A stretch of DNA of 64,000 nucleotides from Anniella stebbinsi (taxonomy: Eukaryota; Chordata; Lepidosauria; Squamata; Anniellidae), in the NCBI GenBank assembly GCA_029215795.1, contig JARDYH010000002.1:364896973-364960972 (forward strand), in the 5' to 3' direction. The translations under genes were made by a program, and so were the position numbers. Position 1 is the stretch's first letter. Each line of letters starts with the position of its first letter. Below, piece after piece: positions 1 to 10,494 of this stretch. A model generated the notes under the pieces. It was not told the origin of the DNA. It was given only the letters and a program-made list of their open reading frames with translations, and searched no databases.

Positions 1-97
1 CTAGGGTCTCATTGGGGTGGGGGGCACAGGTGGGAAGGAAAAAAACACCCTGGAGCCTGAGGAGAGGACAGCAGCTCTGCTCAACCTCACTGCTAAC
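1..97 (+). promoter_or_regulatory. TP63: TP63 deltaN leader (5' UTR), possibly reaching the internal promoter
   Basis: These bases lie directly upstream of the deltaNp63 start codon and should be mostly 5' untranslated leader of the deltaN transcript. The leader has no ATG in any frame, and an in-frame TAG at 2-4 closes the frame upstream, so translation should begin at 98. The base at -3 of that ATG is A, a good initiation context. A G-rich stretch (14-32) includes CAGGTG, an E-box-like site that I cannot show is used. No clear TATA box is visible. In other vertebrates the deltaN isoform comes from a promoter inside the gene; where transcription starts here cannot be read from sequence alone. 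Confidence 0.6.
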
Positions 98-139
98 ATG
101 TTGTACCTCGAGAATAATACCCAGTCCCAATACAATGAG
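98..139 (+). CDS. TP63: TP63 deltaN-specific first coding exon (exon 3')
   Basis: The 14 codons read MLYLENNTQSQYNE, closely matching the start of deltaNp63 in other vertebrates (known human form MLYLENNAQTQFSE). This exon replaces the acidic transactivation domain of TAp63. DeltaNp63 is the main p63 isoform of basal epithelial cells, a sequence-specific nuclear transcription factor needed for stratified epithelia and limb and skin development. The exon ends in GAG followed by the donor GTAAGG at 140, phase 0, matching the phase 0 acceptor at 26019. The start is the only ATG in the leader. Substitutions against human (A8T, T10S, F12Y, S13N) are conservative. Identification is from family knowledge; the splice signals are seen directly. 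The exon shows no damage. Confidence 0.93.
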
Positions 140-292
140 GTAAGGCGCCTCGAGTCTTCGCTAACGTTGTTCTCTCTGACTCCAGTTTTGTGCCGTCTCT
201 CTAATCCGGACCCTAGACTTGTGTCTCCAGAAGGCTTTCCTCCTTCCAGGGGCAGGCAAAGTTTGCCACACTTAAGTTTCCTCTTAGGCTGA

Positions 293-3200
293 ATGAATTT
301 GAGGGGAGTGGGTGGGCATTTTTTATTTGAGTTTTGGCTAGCAGAGTGTCTTTTCCTTGGCTAAGAACTGCAAAGAAGAAGTCCTGGCCATCAGCCCCTA
401 GAATCGGGGTGCTTTTTGTCTCTGTTGACTGTAAACCATTGTAACTTGTCTTTTTATTGACACAATAGAGGGCTAGCGTGAAGAAGTGCATTTGCAATCA
501 GGACTTCGCTGGGCTTGAAAGGCAATGCAAACAGAGGTCTTCGGATGCTTGATTGTTTGCAGATAGCGAGTTAATGGAACTAGTTTTCCTTAATGGGGCT
601 GATTGTTTGCCCCCGCCCCCACTCTCCGTCCAGGCGGAGAAATGCCTCTTTGAATCTCTGTCAACAAGCCCTGCATGTGATGTGGCTGAAGTGTGTAATG
701 TGCACAGCATCATCTGGGCTCCTTGTTTGCAAAGCAATTATTTCTGTTTGGGTGTCAGGGAGAGACTGCGGACACAGAGTGTAAACTTGAAATAGTGGAC
801 TGGCTTTAGAGCGAGGAAGTTTGTGTGTTATGGGGGGAAATGCTCCCTACAGAGGAAGTTGGACCTCCTGCTGTACACTGACAACCATATTAGCTTACAT
901 TCCAGAGGACAGGGCAGCTGTGTTGACACCATCTGAAAGGGAAGGCGCTGGAATCCTGTGATTTGAGCGAGGATCATCTCTGCAGCTTGCCCAGGCTTTG
1001 TTTTCCTAGACCTTGCAAATGATCAAACTGGGCCCGTTTGGGAACAGAATACCTGGGGCAGGTGTGGGTGGGTGGGTGGGTGGGGGGTGATGATTGCTTT
1101 GGTGTGTGTGATGGATGGAGAGATTGTTCAGGAAAGCTCTTCTGTTCTAGTAAACCTCTTTTGTGCAAACGTCTCCACAAACAGTCTGGAGAATCTACTG
1201 GGCAGGGATGGACTGGAGAACCTTAGGGTAAGTTTAAAGACTAGGAACATGAGAAGAGCCCCGACGGTGGATTATACCCAATGTTCATCTACCCCAGAGC
1301 CACTGTTTCCAACAGTGGCCGGCCAGAGGCATCTTCGTTCAACTGTGATTTTCATGTTAAGTTGCTCCAAGCCTCAACTCCCGTCTGTGAAATGGGAACA
1401 TAAACCTATTCAGCCTGTCAAGAACTGCTTTCTGGGCTGGAAGAAGACATATATACCCACGCTTTCTAGGAGCCTGCATACTGCTTTGGTCTTGCGAAAT
1501 CTTCTGCTGAGAGCTGAATGTGGCATGGATGGTTATGTTGCTGTTGGTTTTGGAATAATGTTGCTTATTAGTTCTTACTCGACGCTTAAACTTACTCTTC
1601 CGCTGTCTGCGTGACACTGATTTTTTCTGAAATAGTTTTTTTCCTTTTCATTGTTTGTGCCCGGTCACTCTCTGATCTCCTTTCCTCCCCCCCCCCCCTT
1701 TCAGGATGGGAACACATTTGATATTCCTTACAGGATTTCTTCACCTGGCCTTCTGACAGCTCACTCCCTGGCCTTCATTCACACCGTTTAAATGCCTCAA
1801 TCACACAGTTTAGATACTGTATACATCACAGTGGAGTTCCTTTGTTAAAAGGGAGGCCTCAGTTCTGCTTTAAATGGGGATGGGTGTTTGTTTTTTAAGC
1901 CCTGAGATGTGCCTATGTAGTGAAAAGTTTGATTTTTGAGCATTGCAAGTCCAATGTGGGAAGGATTTTTTTTTTTTTGTGGTAAAAACGCAAACTATTT
2001 TCATTTCTTTTTACTGTAGCGTCATATCCATAATTAAACAGGGAAAGCTGTTCTGCAGTTTTAAGCAAATTATACGGCGGGGAAAATGGTGCCGCTTTCG
2101 CTATTTTTGTAACATTTTGGCGTAGGCTCCATTTTCTTTGCAATGTGGAGGAACGTGAAAATCGTGCTGATTCCAAACAGGTTGGCCTTATTCCAGAGTC
2201 CCTGAAGGGGGCCCAGAAACTGAGGCGAAAATGATAACTTAAAACGTTTAGCAGTCTTGACTCAACCCATTCCCAAAATGTGGAAATCCCCAAGCAGGCT
2301 GCCTTCAACCCTCTTCCCTGGCCGGAAGACTTCTTTGAAAATGCTTCTTTACTGTTCCTGCTTATTTATTTAGTGCCCCCTGGGTGCTAGGCGCTGTACG
2401 GCGTTGGGGAGTGACGTAGGGCAGGCCTTGGGGGCTTGCCGACTTTTATAGTATAGGAGGAATAAAAAGAGGATGGAAGGGTGATTGGAGAGTGGCGTAG
2501 CCTTGGAAGGGAAGGGGCTACAAGAGGTCCAGAATTGGCTCTCCTGGGGTATGTGTGAGGTCAAAGGGTTTGGGTGGAGGGTAGAGTATTTACTTATTTG
2601 AAGCATTTCTGAGCCGCCTTTCAGGTCAGAAGCTCTCCCAAGGCCATAAAAGTAGCAGAGAAGAGGGTGCAAGGGGGGATGAGCAACAGGAAATCAGGCT
2701 GATCTCTTGCTTTTTTGTAACTTCTGCCCCATTGGCTCTGCTACCTCTTCCTCGTGACTAATGTTTTTCCTGCCAGACGATGTCTCTGGCAAGGGTATTG
2801 CTGCCAGCTCCACCCAAGAGCCTGGGAGGTGATTGTTGTACAAGTCGTAATGAAGGGCCTGGGTGAACAGAGGCCTGCTGGAGATCGCTTTGCATGCAAA
2901 GCATCCTTCCTTTTGGGCCTGGGCTTCCTTGGGTCCCTTGGAGCGCATGCACTCTTTCCACCTGCTCAGCCTTGAAGGCCGCATCCTGAGCACCCAGCCG
3001 GGCTCGGGGTGGGGAAAACAGCACCAGGTCGCACACAGAACACCGTAACGGCATGATTGCATCTACAGCGCTCAGTTCACTCGGTTCACCAGGCCTCCCG
3101 ACGTGCATCTCCACCGAGCCGCCGGGGTCATGAGGTGCTGCCTTCGTTGCGAGAGAAGGAAAGCGAGACGCAGACGGATCTCGCCCACCAGTCAGACAAA

Positions 3201-3550
3201 TGGCTCCTCCTGGGCCCTGACTCACCCGGCGGCACTTGCTGTGCTGGCTTACCTGTTGCCGCCACTGGGGAAATCGAAGGGGGAAATGCTCTCCCCAAGC
3301 GCATGGGCGTGTGCGGGGCATTGAACTCCTTCACCTCGCATGGGATTTGGGGTGTTTAGGCAACACACAGCCACCTGGTGCTGAGCTTTTCATTTTTGGG
3401 GAGCCAGGAGGGAGTTCTCTGGGCTCGCACCACCCCCTTTGCCCTTTGCGTGCTTGGGAGGCAGCTGAACCTGGGATGCCTCATCAGAATGATTGCCTGG
3501 ACTGCCATTTTGCAAGGGCAGTTTGATACGGAGGCGTGCTAACCGAGCCT
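293..3550. other. Mostly unique intronic sequence next to the deltaN exon
   Basis: No gene or clear transposon is recognised across most of this 3.2-kb stretch. It holds a short GGGT run (1061-1087), a C-run followed by TTTCAG (about 1688-1705) that mimics an acceptor but has no exon after it, and a weak old repeat at 2360-2650 whose TTTAGTGCCCCCTGGGTGC start resembles an L2-type fragment. Lying just downstream of an internal promoter, it is a reasonable place for regulatory DNA; that is inference. Confidence 0.5.
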
Positions 3551-3554
3551 TCCC

Positions 3555-3645
3555 CTACCTGGTGCCCTCCAAATGCATTTGGACTACAATTCCCAGCATC
3601 CCCCAACTAGTATTGCTGCCTGGGGGATGACAGGGAGCTGTAGAG
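3555..3645. mobile_element. Half of a palindromic MITE (CCTGGTGCCCTCCA family)
   Basis: The piece reads CTGGTGCCCTCCAAATGC, then GGACTACAATTCCCAGCATC, the left arm of a short palindromic DNA element found about ten times in this window. The right arm is poorly preserved. The family is recognised by its repetition here and its mirrored arms. Confidence 0.6.
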
Positions 3646-3649
3646 GAGT

Positions 3650-6600
3650 TCTGCGCATCCTGGTACTTCGGGTAACTCAGCCTTGGGATAGCGCTTGGTT
3701 TGAATCCTATCTGCCCATGGTCAGGGCAAGGAACTCCCTTTCAAATATATAGTACTGTAAAGTAACGAGGTCCTACTCTTAAGACATTTTTAAAAAATGT
3801 TGCTCATAATAGAAATAGAGGCAGGATATCTACAAAAGCCATATTTAAAAAGACACAACTCTGATCAACTGGACCACTGCAGGTTTCCTCAGACACAATA
3901 GCTAAACGGAACCTCTATGGGCGGAGGCAGTGTACCTGTGACTACCAGGTGCATGCAGTGTCTTCGTGGCCTGCTGGTTGGCTTTCTCAAGGCACCTGAC
4001 TAGGCCCTGTGGGGATCAGCCTGGTGCCTTGAATGCTCTTCCTAAAGCAGGCACCACTTGCTTCTGGCTGTGAGTCAAGCGATGTTCACGTATGTGTGAA
4101 CCGACCCTTTATCTGATCGCAGGGCTAGGTTGCTTTTCAGTGTGGCTGACCTTGCCTGCCACTGGGGCCAGCCTGTTTTCCTGTCACTCCAGGCTATCTA
4201 GCGCTCAGGTATATTCTTATTCTGATCCTCCCTCGACTCTTCACATGATCAAGACTCCTTGACCGTTGCACGCTGTCGCTCACCTCTCTGGATGCCTCTG
4301 AATTTCGGTGTTTAAAAAAAGTCACCCGCAGATAACTTTCTCCACCCTGCATCCCTCTCCTCCTCCTTCTCCCCCCCTCCCTGCCTCACCACCACCATGA
4401 GCTCACTCCACCCCACCCCTTTTCCTCTGGCCCTTTTCCAAAGGGGAAGGTAGTCCTGGCTTCAAAGGAAGGGACTTTACCATTCATTCAGCGGAATGAG
4501 CCACACCACCGTAAAGGTGTTGACAGGGAAATTGGTATGATGGCACAAACACTGATGCTACCGTCCCCCCCCTCCCCCATTGCAACGGGCAAGGGGAGTT
4601 GAGTGTCCACGATCCGGGAAGGATCCAGTTTGCTTTGAACATGGCTATCATTTTGCTCTTATGAGCCTTCCCCGTTGTTGTGATCACTGCTCCAAAATCT
4701 CTCCCATCCTGTAGTTGTTCTGAGTTGACTGATGCAAGGTAAGAGGCTAAAAAAGTGACAGAAGACCTCCGCCGTTATGTCAGCACTGGAGCGTGATTCG
4801 AACTCTGCTCCACCTTGTCTTTGTCTCATCCGGTCTCCGCATGCTTCTCAAGTCCTGTCTGCAAAAGTCACGTGGTGTGCTGCTCCTGGGTTTTAGTCTT
4901 TCTGGGCTAAAAGAGAGTGCACTCTGCATTTTCCTACACAGTACAGGGGCCGGTTCTTGCCGTCGGCTCGGAGCAGAGGAGAAAGCGCTCTCACCCGTCT
5001 GTACTCCTGTCTGTGGCTGTGCCGTGCGCTGAGATGGTTGCGGGAGTGCTGTCGCCATCTACAAAACCCTTTGTGGCCGTAGATCAGTGTTATGCACACC
5101 GCTACATGCCAAGGGTGGATCTGTGCCATGTTCTGCACACGGCATCAATTGCACAATAGGATCAGCACCTGGCAGTTTAGCTAAAAGTCAGGATGGATTG
5201 ACCCAAACCTAGGGAGGTGCAAAGCTCCACCTTCAAGACACTTCTGTAGCCTCGGCCAAGTCTTTTGTTTGCTTCTCTGGAAATTACTATTGTTATTGGT
5301 CTGTTTTGCAAGTCTCTCCAAATCCACCTCTGATCCACCTTTTAACTTTACTAAAAATGGCTGCTGCTAGTTGTTGTGTCTGTCTTCCGAATTCCCTTGT
5401 GTTTCTGTCTGTCTTCCAAATTCCTTTGTGCTTCTGTCTGTCTTCTGAATTCCCTTGTGCTTCTGTCTGTCTTCCGAATTCCCTTGTGCCCCTCCACACC
5501 CAACTTTTGAAGTTAACTCACAGCAGATTTACTCTAAAGGCAAAAAACACTCCTCTTCCTTCCTTCCTTTCTCTCTCTCTCTCTCTTTAACAACCCTTTC
5601 TGTTGTTGTTTTGGGGCCCCTCTAGTCATATTCTTCTGGTTGCTAAAGGATTTCTGAGAAGCCTTTGCAACTTGTGATGACTCCCTGTGTTTGTGTACAC
5701 TGATACTAATGCTCCTTTGAGCAGCAAGAAGTGATAGACGGCAATTCTCAAGAAGGGGATTACAGGGCTGTCTTTAGGAAAGGGCCAGGTTCGACATGGG
5801 AACCTAATTAAACAATAGGCGAAGGCCAGGCGTGGGTTATTTCCGGACAGAGGCTGACTATTTGTGCGGCTGGGTTTTTGTTTTTTGATTTTAATTGAGT
5901 CATGGGTGCGGGTTCAGCAAGCCATGAGGCTTGTGGAAACTCTGCTGCTGGCTCTTGTTCCAAATGGCAGGTCAGGATTGAGCAGGATTTCGGGGTCAAT
6001 GGCACAGTGCAAGAGAGCTGTGGATTTCAAGGGAAGCCGCAATTGATTTTGATCAGGCTAGAGGAATTTTCTCTCCCTTTTGCTCCTTCCTGAGTACGTT
6101 TCTCTTCCTCTTAAGGCTGACCCCCCCCCCCCCCCACATTTATTTTGTGGCTGCAGTAGCTGTATACCCAAGAATTGACCCCTGGATCCTTTCTGACTGT
6201 GTTTATGCTCTGCTATCCCGGGACGTCTGTCTTGCATCGCATGCTGCTTCGCTCCCCCACCCTCCCCAAATTGATGCCTCCAGGTCTGCGTTGTTCCCAG
6301 TTCTGGATTCAGCTCTAGCACAAAACAAGGTGCTGGAGGAAGCCAGCACTGTCTGGAAGCCTGTTCTGTGGCCTGACACGGATCTATCCTTTCCTGACCC
6401 TTTAATGATGTTTGGGACACGAAGTGGGGTGGCGGGGTGGGGTGGGGTGAGGTAAATCCCTCCTTCTCCTTCCTCCTCTTAGCCGTGGTGTAGCATTGTG
6501 CCTCTGACCTAGATAAGGCTTACTACTACGTTTAGCTTTGATAGTTCCACCCTCAAAACCCATGCATGGATCCCTTCACAATGCCGAAGGGCAGCATAGG

Positions 6601-6690
6601 TGGTTTGCAATGAAGTTCAAGAAAGAGGCCAGCCTTTCAGAGCTTGGCATTTAGGGAAGTGGCACAAACAGCTATGGAAAGTGTTACGGC
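3650..6690. other. Intronic sequence, no gene seen
   Basis: I see no exon or well-defined transposon here apart from the 29-bp minisatellite at 5384-5490 and simple runs: a CTTC/CT tract near 5556-5587, a C17 run near 6121-6137 and a G-rich run at 6425-6451. The part at 3790-4080 may be a very old SINE or LINE fragment but is too diverged to name. Confidence 0.45.
5384..5490. repeat. 29-bp minisatellite, about 3.7 copies
   Basis: Units begin CTTCCGAATTCCCTTGTG and end TTCTGTCTGT. They start at 5384, 5413, 5442 and 5471; the first three are 29 bp with one or two substitutions each, and the last is cut short at CTTGTGCC. Confidence 0.9.
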
Positions 6691-6704
6691 CTTAATTGTG
6701 GCCA

Positions 6705-7405
6705 TGTATAAGTACACCAGAAGAGCCGGGTTGAATCAGCCCAAGGGCCCATCTGGTCCAGCCCTCTGTTCACACGGTGGCCAACCAGCTGCCAACCAGG
6801 GAGCAACAAAGCAGGACGCAATGCAGCAGCACCCTCCCACCCATGTTCCCCAGCAACAGGTGTGCCCAAATCTTACTGCCTCAGATACTGGAAGTAGTAC
6901 ATAGCCATCAGGGCTGGTAGCCGTTGATAGCCTCCTCCTCCAGGAATGTATCCAACCCCCTTTTAAAGCCATCCAAATTGGTGGCCATCACTACCTCTTG
7001 TGGCAGCGAATTCCATAGTTTAACTATGTGCTGTGTGTAGAAGAACTTCCTTTTATTTGTCCTGAATTTTCCACCCATCAGCTTCATGGGATAATGACCC
7101 CATAGATTTCTAGTATTATGGGAGAGGGAGAAAAAAATGTCTCCCTATCCACATTCTCCACATCAGGCATGATTTTGTCTATCTCTGTCATATCCCAACT
7201 TTCTTGCCTTTTTTTCCAAGCTGAACAATCCCAGCTGTTGCAACCTTCCCTCATAGGGGAGATGCTCCAGCCCCTTGATCATTTTAGTTGCTCTTTTCTG
7301 CCCTTTTTCCAGCTCTATAATATCTTTTTAAGGTGTGGTAACCAGAACTGTACACTGTATTCTAAAGGTGGTTGCACCATAGATTTATATAAAGACAGGG
7401 TCATA
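6705..7405 (-). mobile_element. CR1-type LINE, 3' end of ORF2 plus 3' UTR, minus strand
   Basis: Read on the minus strand, 7330-7200 encodes the usual CR1 C-terminal string (a [15 protein letters not shown] stretch, then L-P-Y-E-G and F-S-L-E-K), followed by a 3' UTR. The UTR contains AATCCAATTTGGATGGC-like text and ends near 6710 in the GGGCCCATCTGGTCCAGC region. It is heavily 5'-truncated with several frame breaks and is non-functional. A shorter relative lies at 14945-15270 in the same orientation. Confidence 0.8.
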
Positions 7406-7546
7406 CTGGCAGACAGACCCTTCCTCATTCTCACCTCTACTTAAAAAGGGTTGAAAAGTTCTGAGAACCTCCACCGTCAGGTGAAAAGGCATGAAGCATG
7501 AAGTGATGGACTTGTCTCTTATGCACATGCAGCTGTATATTGCAAG

Positions 7547-7797
7547 AGAGGGACAGTGTGGTGTAGTGGTTAAGAGGGTTGGATTGGGACCCAGGATCCC
7601 CGAGTTCGAGTCCTCACTTGGCCATGAAGCTCACTGCACAACTTTGGGCCAGTCACTGACTCTCAGCCTAATCTACCTCACAGGGTTGTTGTGAGCACAA
7701 CATCGGGAAGGGGAGGATCATATGAGCCGCCTTGGGGCTCCTTGCAAGAGGAAAAAAAGGTGGTATATAAATTTAATAATGTATAAATAAAATAAAG
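7547..7797 (+). mobile_element. Sauria-type tRNA-derived SINE
   Basis: The head GTGGTGTAGTGGTTAAGAGG (A-box region) is followed by a B-box-like CGAGTTCGAGTCC. The body contains CTCACTGCACAACTTTGGGC and CTACCTCACAGGGTTGTTGT, and the tail is GGTGGTATATAAATTTAATA. This order is characteristic of Sauria SINEs of squamate reptiles and is the main clue to the host group. It looks nearly full length. Its neighbours are other retroelements. Confidence 0.87.
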
Positions 7798-7934
7798 TTG
7801 GTGTCTCCTCTGTGAGCAATGCCTGCATAGATTGTAGCTTCTTTTGATGCAAACCTATATCCTCATGGACTCCTGTTTGGTTGACATTCAGTAAATGCTG
7901 CATAAACTGCCGATCCAGGCAAGAAGATTTGGGA

Positions 7935-8118
7935 ATAGAAGGAATGTTCTTGGCTCCTAGTCCATCTAGCCCAGTATTGTTGACACTGGCTGGCACCCAT
8001 GGCTGTCCGGGGTTTCCGGTAGGATTCCTTTCCTTCCCTAGCTGGAGAAGCTGGGGATCAACCCTGGGACCTTCTGTGTGCAAAGCAGGGGCTCTCTCAC
8101 ACTGAGCTATGGCCCCTC
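7935..8118 (-). mobile_element. tRNA-derived SINE, minus strand
   Basis: On the minus strand the head reads GGGGCCATAGCTCAGTG, then an A/B-box region with CAGAAGGTCCCAGGGTTGAT. The tail TACTGGGCTAGATGGACTAG lies at lower coordinates. Other copies of this SINE type are at 24005-24170, 25288-25455, 38335-38530, 52044-52220 and 57055-57215. Confidence 0.8.
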
Positions 8119-8189
8119 CCAATGTAGCAACTAGTGAGTGGGATACCGGCCATTATACTAAGCCAGGCCAGTTTAGCTCTGTGTACACC

Positions 8190-8316
8190 AGTTTGGTAGC
8201 TGCTCTTCAGGGATGCAGGCAGATGTCTTTTAGCTGGAGATGGTGAGGGGTGAACCTGAGGCCAGCTACGTGCAAAGCATCTGCCTTACCTGTGGGCCAT
8301 ATGACGCCCCTCCTCC
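8190..8316 (-). mobile_element. Second, more diverged tRNA-derived SINE, minus strand
   Basis: The minus strand contains GCAGATGCTTTGCACGTAGC and a B-box-like GGTTCACCCCTCACCATC. It is the same family as 7935-8118 but older and shorter, about 70 bp away in the same orientation. Confidence 0.6.
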
Positions 8317-8732
8317 GCTGCCACCAAGAGCAATAAATATCTTTATCCCCTTGTTACCCTCCTGAGATAAGCCTATAAACGCGCCCCCCTGAGTCGCCCA
8401 GGATGCGGCGGGCTTCTCCCTGGCCCGAGTCTTCCTGTCCGAGTGCCCTGTGGCTATAGTTTACCTGCAGTTGCAACATCTGTTCACCTTTCCTCCGCAG
8501 GTGACGCAGGCACACATCCTGTCAGGCCTGAGTAATGATGTCCTTCGCCCGTTGCAATAAAATGCAAGATGGTTAACAGATAATCATTACACGAGAGCTG
8601 GAGTCCAAGGGATTGGGCGGCCCCTTGGCAAAAGCGTTGCTCTGCACCGCTGGCAAGACCCCTCCCCAAGTTTCCTTCAGTTCCGATCTACTGGTAGTGC
8701 TTTTCATCCTACCCAAAGAGTGTTCTCTGCCA

Positions 8733-9240
8733 TTTATTTAGTATTTATTTATTTATTGCATTTCTATATTGCCCAATAGCCGAAGCTCTCTGGGCGGTTT
8801 ACAAAAATTAAAAGCATGAAGACCATTCAAAATATAAAACAAACAACAGCGTAAAAACATATACAATACCGCGTAAAAGCACAACCAGAATAAAACCGAG
8901 CAGCCATGCAGAAATTAATACAGATGTAAACAGCAAGGTTAAAAATTAAACTGATGAGCTGTTAAAATACTGAGAAAATAAAAAGGTCTTCGCCTGGCGT
9001 CGAAAGGAGTATAACGTAGGTGCCAGGCGAACCTCTCTGGGGAGCTCATTCCACAGCCGGGATGCCACAGCAGAGAAGGCCCTCCTCCTGGTAGCCACCT
9101 GCCTCACTTCCTTTGGCAGGAGCTCACGGAGAAGGACCCCTGAGGATGATCTTAGTGTCTGGGCAGGTACCTATGGGAGGAGGCGATCCTTCAGATAACC
9201 TGGCCCCAAGCCGTTCAGAGCTTTGAATGTTAATACAATG
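8733..9240 (-). mobile_element. L2-like LINE 3' end, minus strand
   Basis: The + strand opens with a TTTATTTATTTATTG tail, then TATTGCCCAATAGCCGAAGC and TCTGGGCGGTTTACAAAAAT, the reverse complement of the tail shared by many L2-like copies here. Further in are GGGGAGCTCATTCCACAGCC and GAGAAGGCCCTCCTCCTGG, remnants of the C-terminal coding region. It is 5'-truncated. Confidence 0.75.
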
Positions 9241-9245
9241 TTAAC

Positions 9246-9455
9246 AGCAGGAAAAACTTCCTGACCGTTAGAGCAATACGACAACGGAGCCAATGACCTA
9301 GGAGGTGGTGGGCTCTCCCACACTAGAGGCCTTCAAGAAGCAGCTGGACAACCACCTGTCAGGGATGCTTTAAGGTGGATTCCTGCATTGAGCAAGGGGT
9401 TGGACTTGATGGCCTTAGAGGCCCCTTCCAACTCTATGGTTCTATGATTCTCTCT
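9246..9455 (+). mobile_element. CR1 LINE 3' end
   Basis: The copy begins CAGGAAAAACTTCCTGACCG, runs through CAGCTGGACAACCACCTGTC and GGGTTGGACTTGATGGCC, and ends TTCCAACTCTATGGTTCTAT GATTCT, the standard CR1 3' end. It abuts the minus-strand L2-like piece on its left and a CTTC microsatellite on its right. The same 3' end recurs at 27812, 45525 and 53228. Confidence 0.85.
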
Positions 9456-9494
9456 CCTTCCTTCCTTCCTTCCTTCCTTCCTTCCTTCCTTCCA
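9455..9494. repeat. (CTTC)n microsatellite
   Basis: About ten tandem CTTC units follow directly on the CR1 3' end, suggesting the array grew from the short terminal repeat of that LINE. Confidence 0.95.
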
Positions 9495-10045
9495 GCGTCT
9501 GCTTGGATTGACGAGGGCGGGTGGTGGTGGTTGTTTTTACATGCAGAAAAACTGCCCTTTTATGAGTGGCCAAGGGCCCTGTATTGCGCTCTGATCAGAA
9601 CTTTCTCTTCTACCCCTCCCACGTTCCACCTGCTTTCTGCTTCTGGCGCTGCTAGAAGAGCAGGATTTCTTCAGCCCTGTTCAGACACACATCTCTACGG
9701 GCGTCACTCACACCTGGGCTCCGTTCACAGGTCGGACAAACCTCGGGAGAGCAGGGCCGGAGGAGGACACGATTCTGCTTCCCCCTCCCCCTTCACTCAC
9801 TTGTTTTGGCTTCGACGAGCACGTCAACAGGCAGTTTGTGGATTGCAACAGCTAAAGTTGTTTTTCCCATTCTGAGGTTGGGTTTTTCGTACTCTAGTTT
9901 GCAGGTACACGTTGCAGAATTCCTTGTTTAATTGCACCTTCCCAAACACTTGCTTAAAAACAAGGCCATGCGTCTGTCAGACTGTGGCATGGTTCTTCCA
10001 CAGTTCAGGAACAGTTGGACCAGGATACCTGAGAAAGCGCCTCCT

Positions 10046-10490
10046 GCCTTATTTATTATTGTTATCCCACCTTTTTCCCAAGGCTGGGACTCTAGGCAGT
10101 TTACAAGATTAAAACATGTACAATTAAAACATAAATACAAATTTACATTTTTAGTTTTGCTGCCCAGTCACTGAGGTCATTAGAGGCAATGCTCCTGGTA
10201 GTTCCACATGGACCTATCATCCGATTGGAGTCCACCAGGAGAAACGCCTTCACTGTGGTGGCCCCCTTCCTATGGAATTCCTTGCCTTTCGAGGTCAGGC
10301 AGGCACCAACGTTGCATTCCTTATGGCGTCTCCTGAACATGTTGTTGTTCCAGGAAGCTGCACTTTTATTTTCACTTTGTTTCTTTTAAAAAATGTGTTT
10401 TTATTCTGTTTTATTCTCTTGATTCACCACTCCGAAATCCCTGGATGGAGAGCAGTATATAAATATTGAAAATAAATAAATAAAAAGTAT
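10046..10490. mobile_element. Two converging L2-like LINE 3' ends
   Basis: A minus-strand tail (10046-10142, with CCCACCTTTTTCCCAAGGCT and TTTACAAGATTAAAACATG) is followed by a plus-strand copy (about 10150-10490). The plus copy has TATGGAATTCCTTGCCTTTC, TTCCAGGAAGCTGCACTTTT and the tail GCAGTATATAAATATTGAAA ATAAATAAATAAA. A closely related plus-strand copy is at 46271-46545. Confidence 0.75.
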
Positions 10491-10494
10491 AGAA

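Noticed and set aside
1680..1706. A polypyrimidine tract plus CAG that could be a splice acceptor
   Set aside because: The following sequence has no exon-like open frame with a donor, so this looks like a chance C-run.
9375..9875. A 166-residue frame with serine-rich repeats
   Set aside because: It runs through a CR1 3' end and the CTTC microsatellite.
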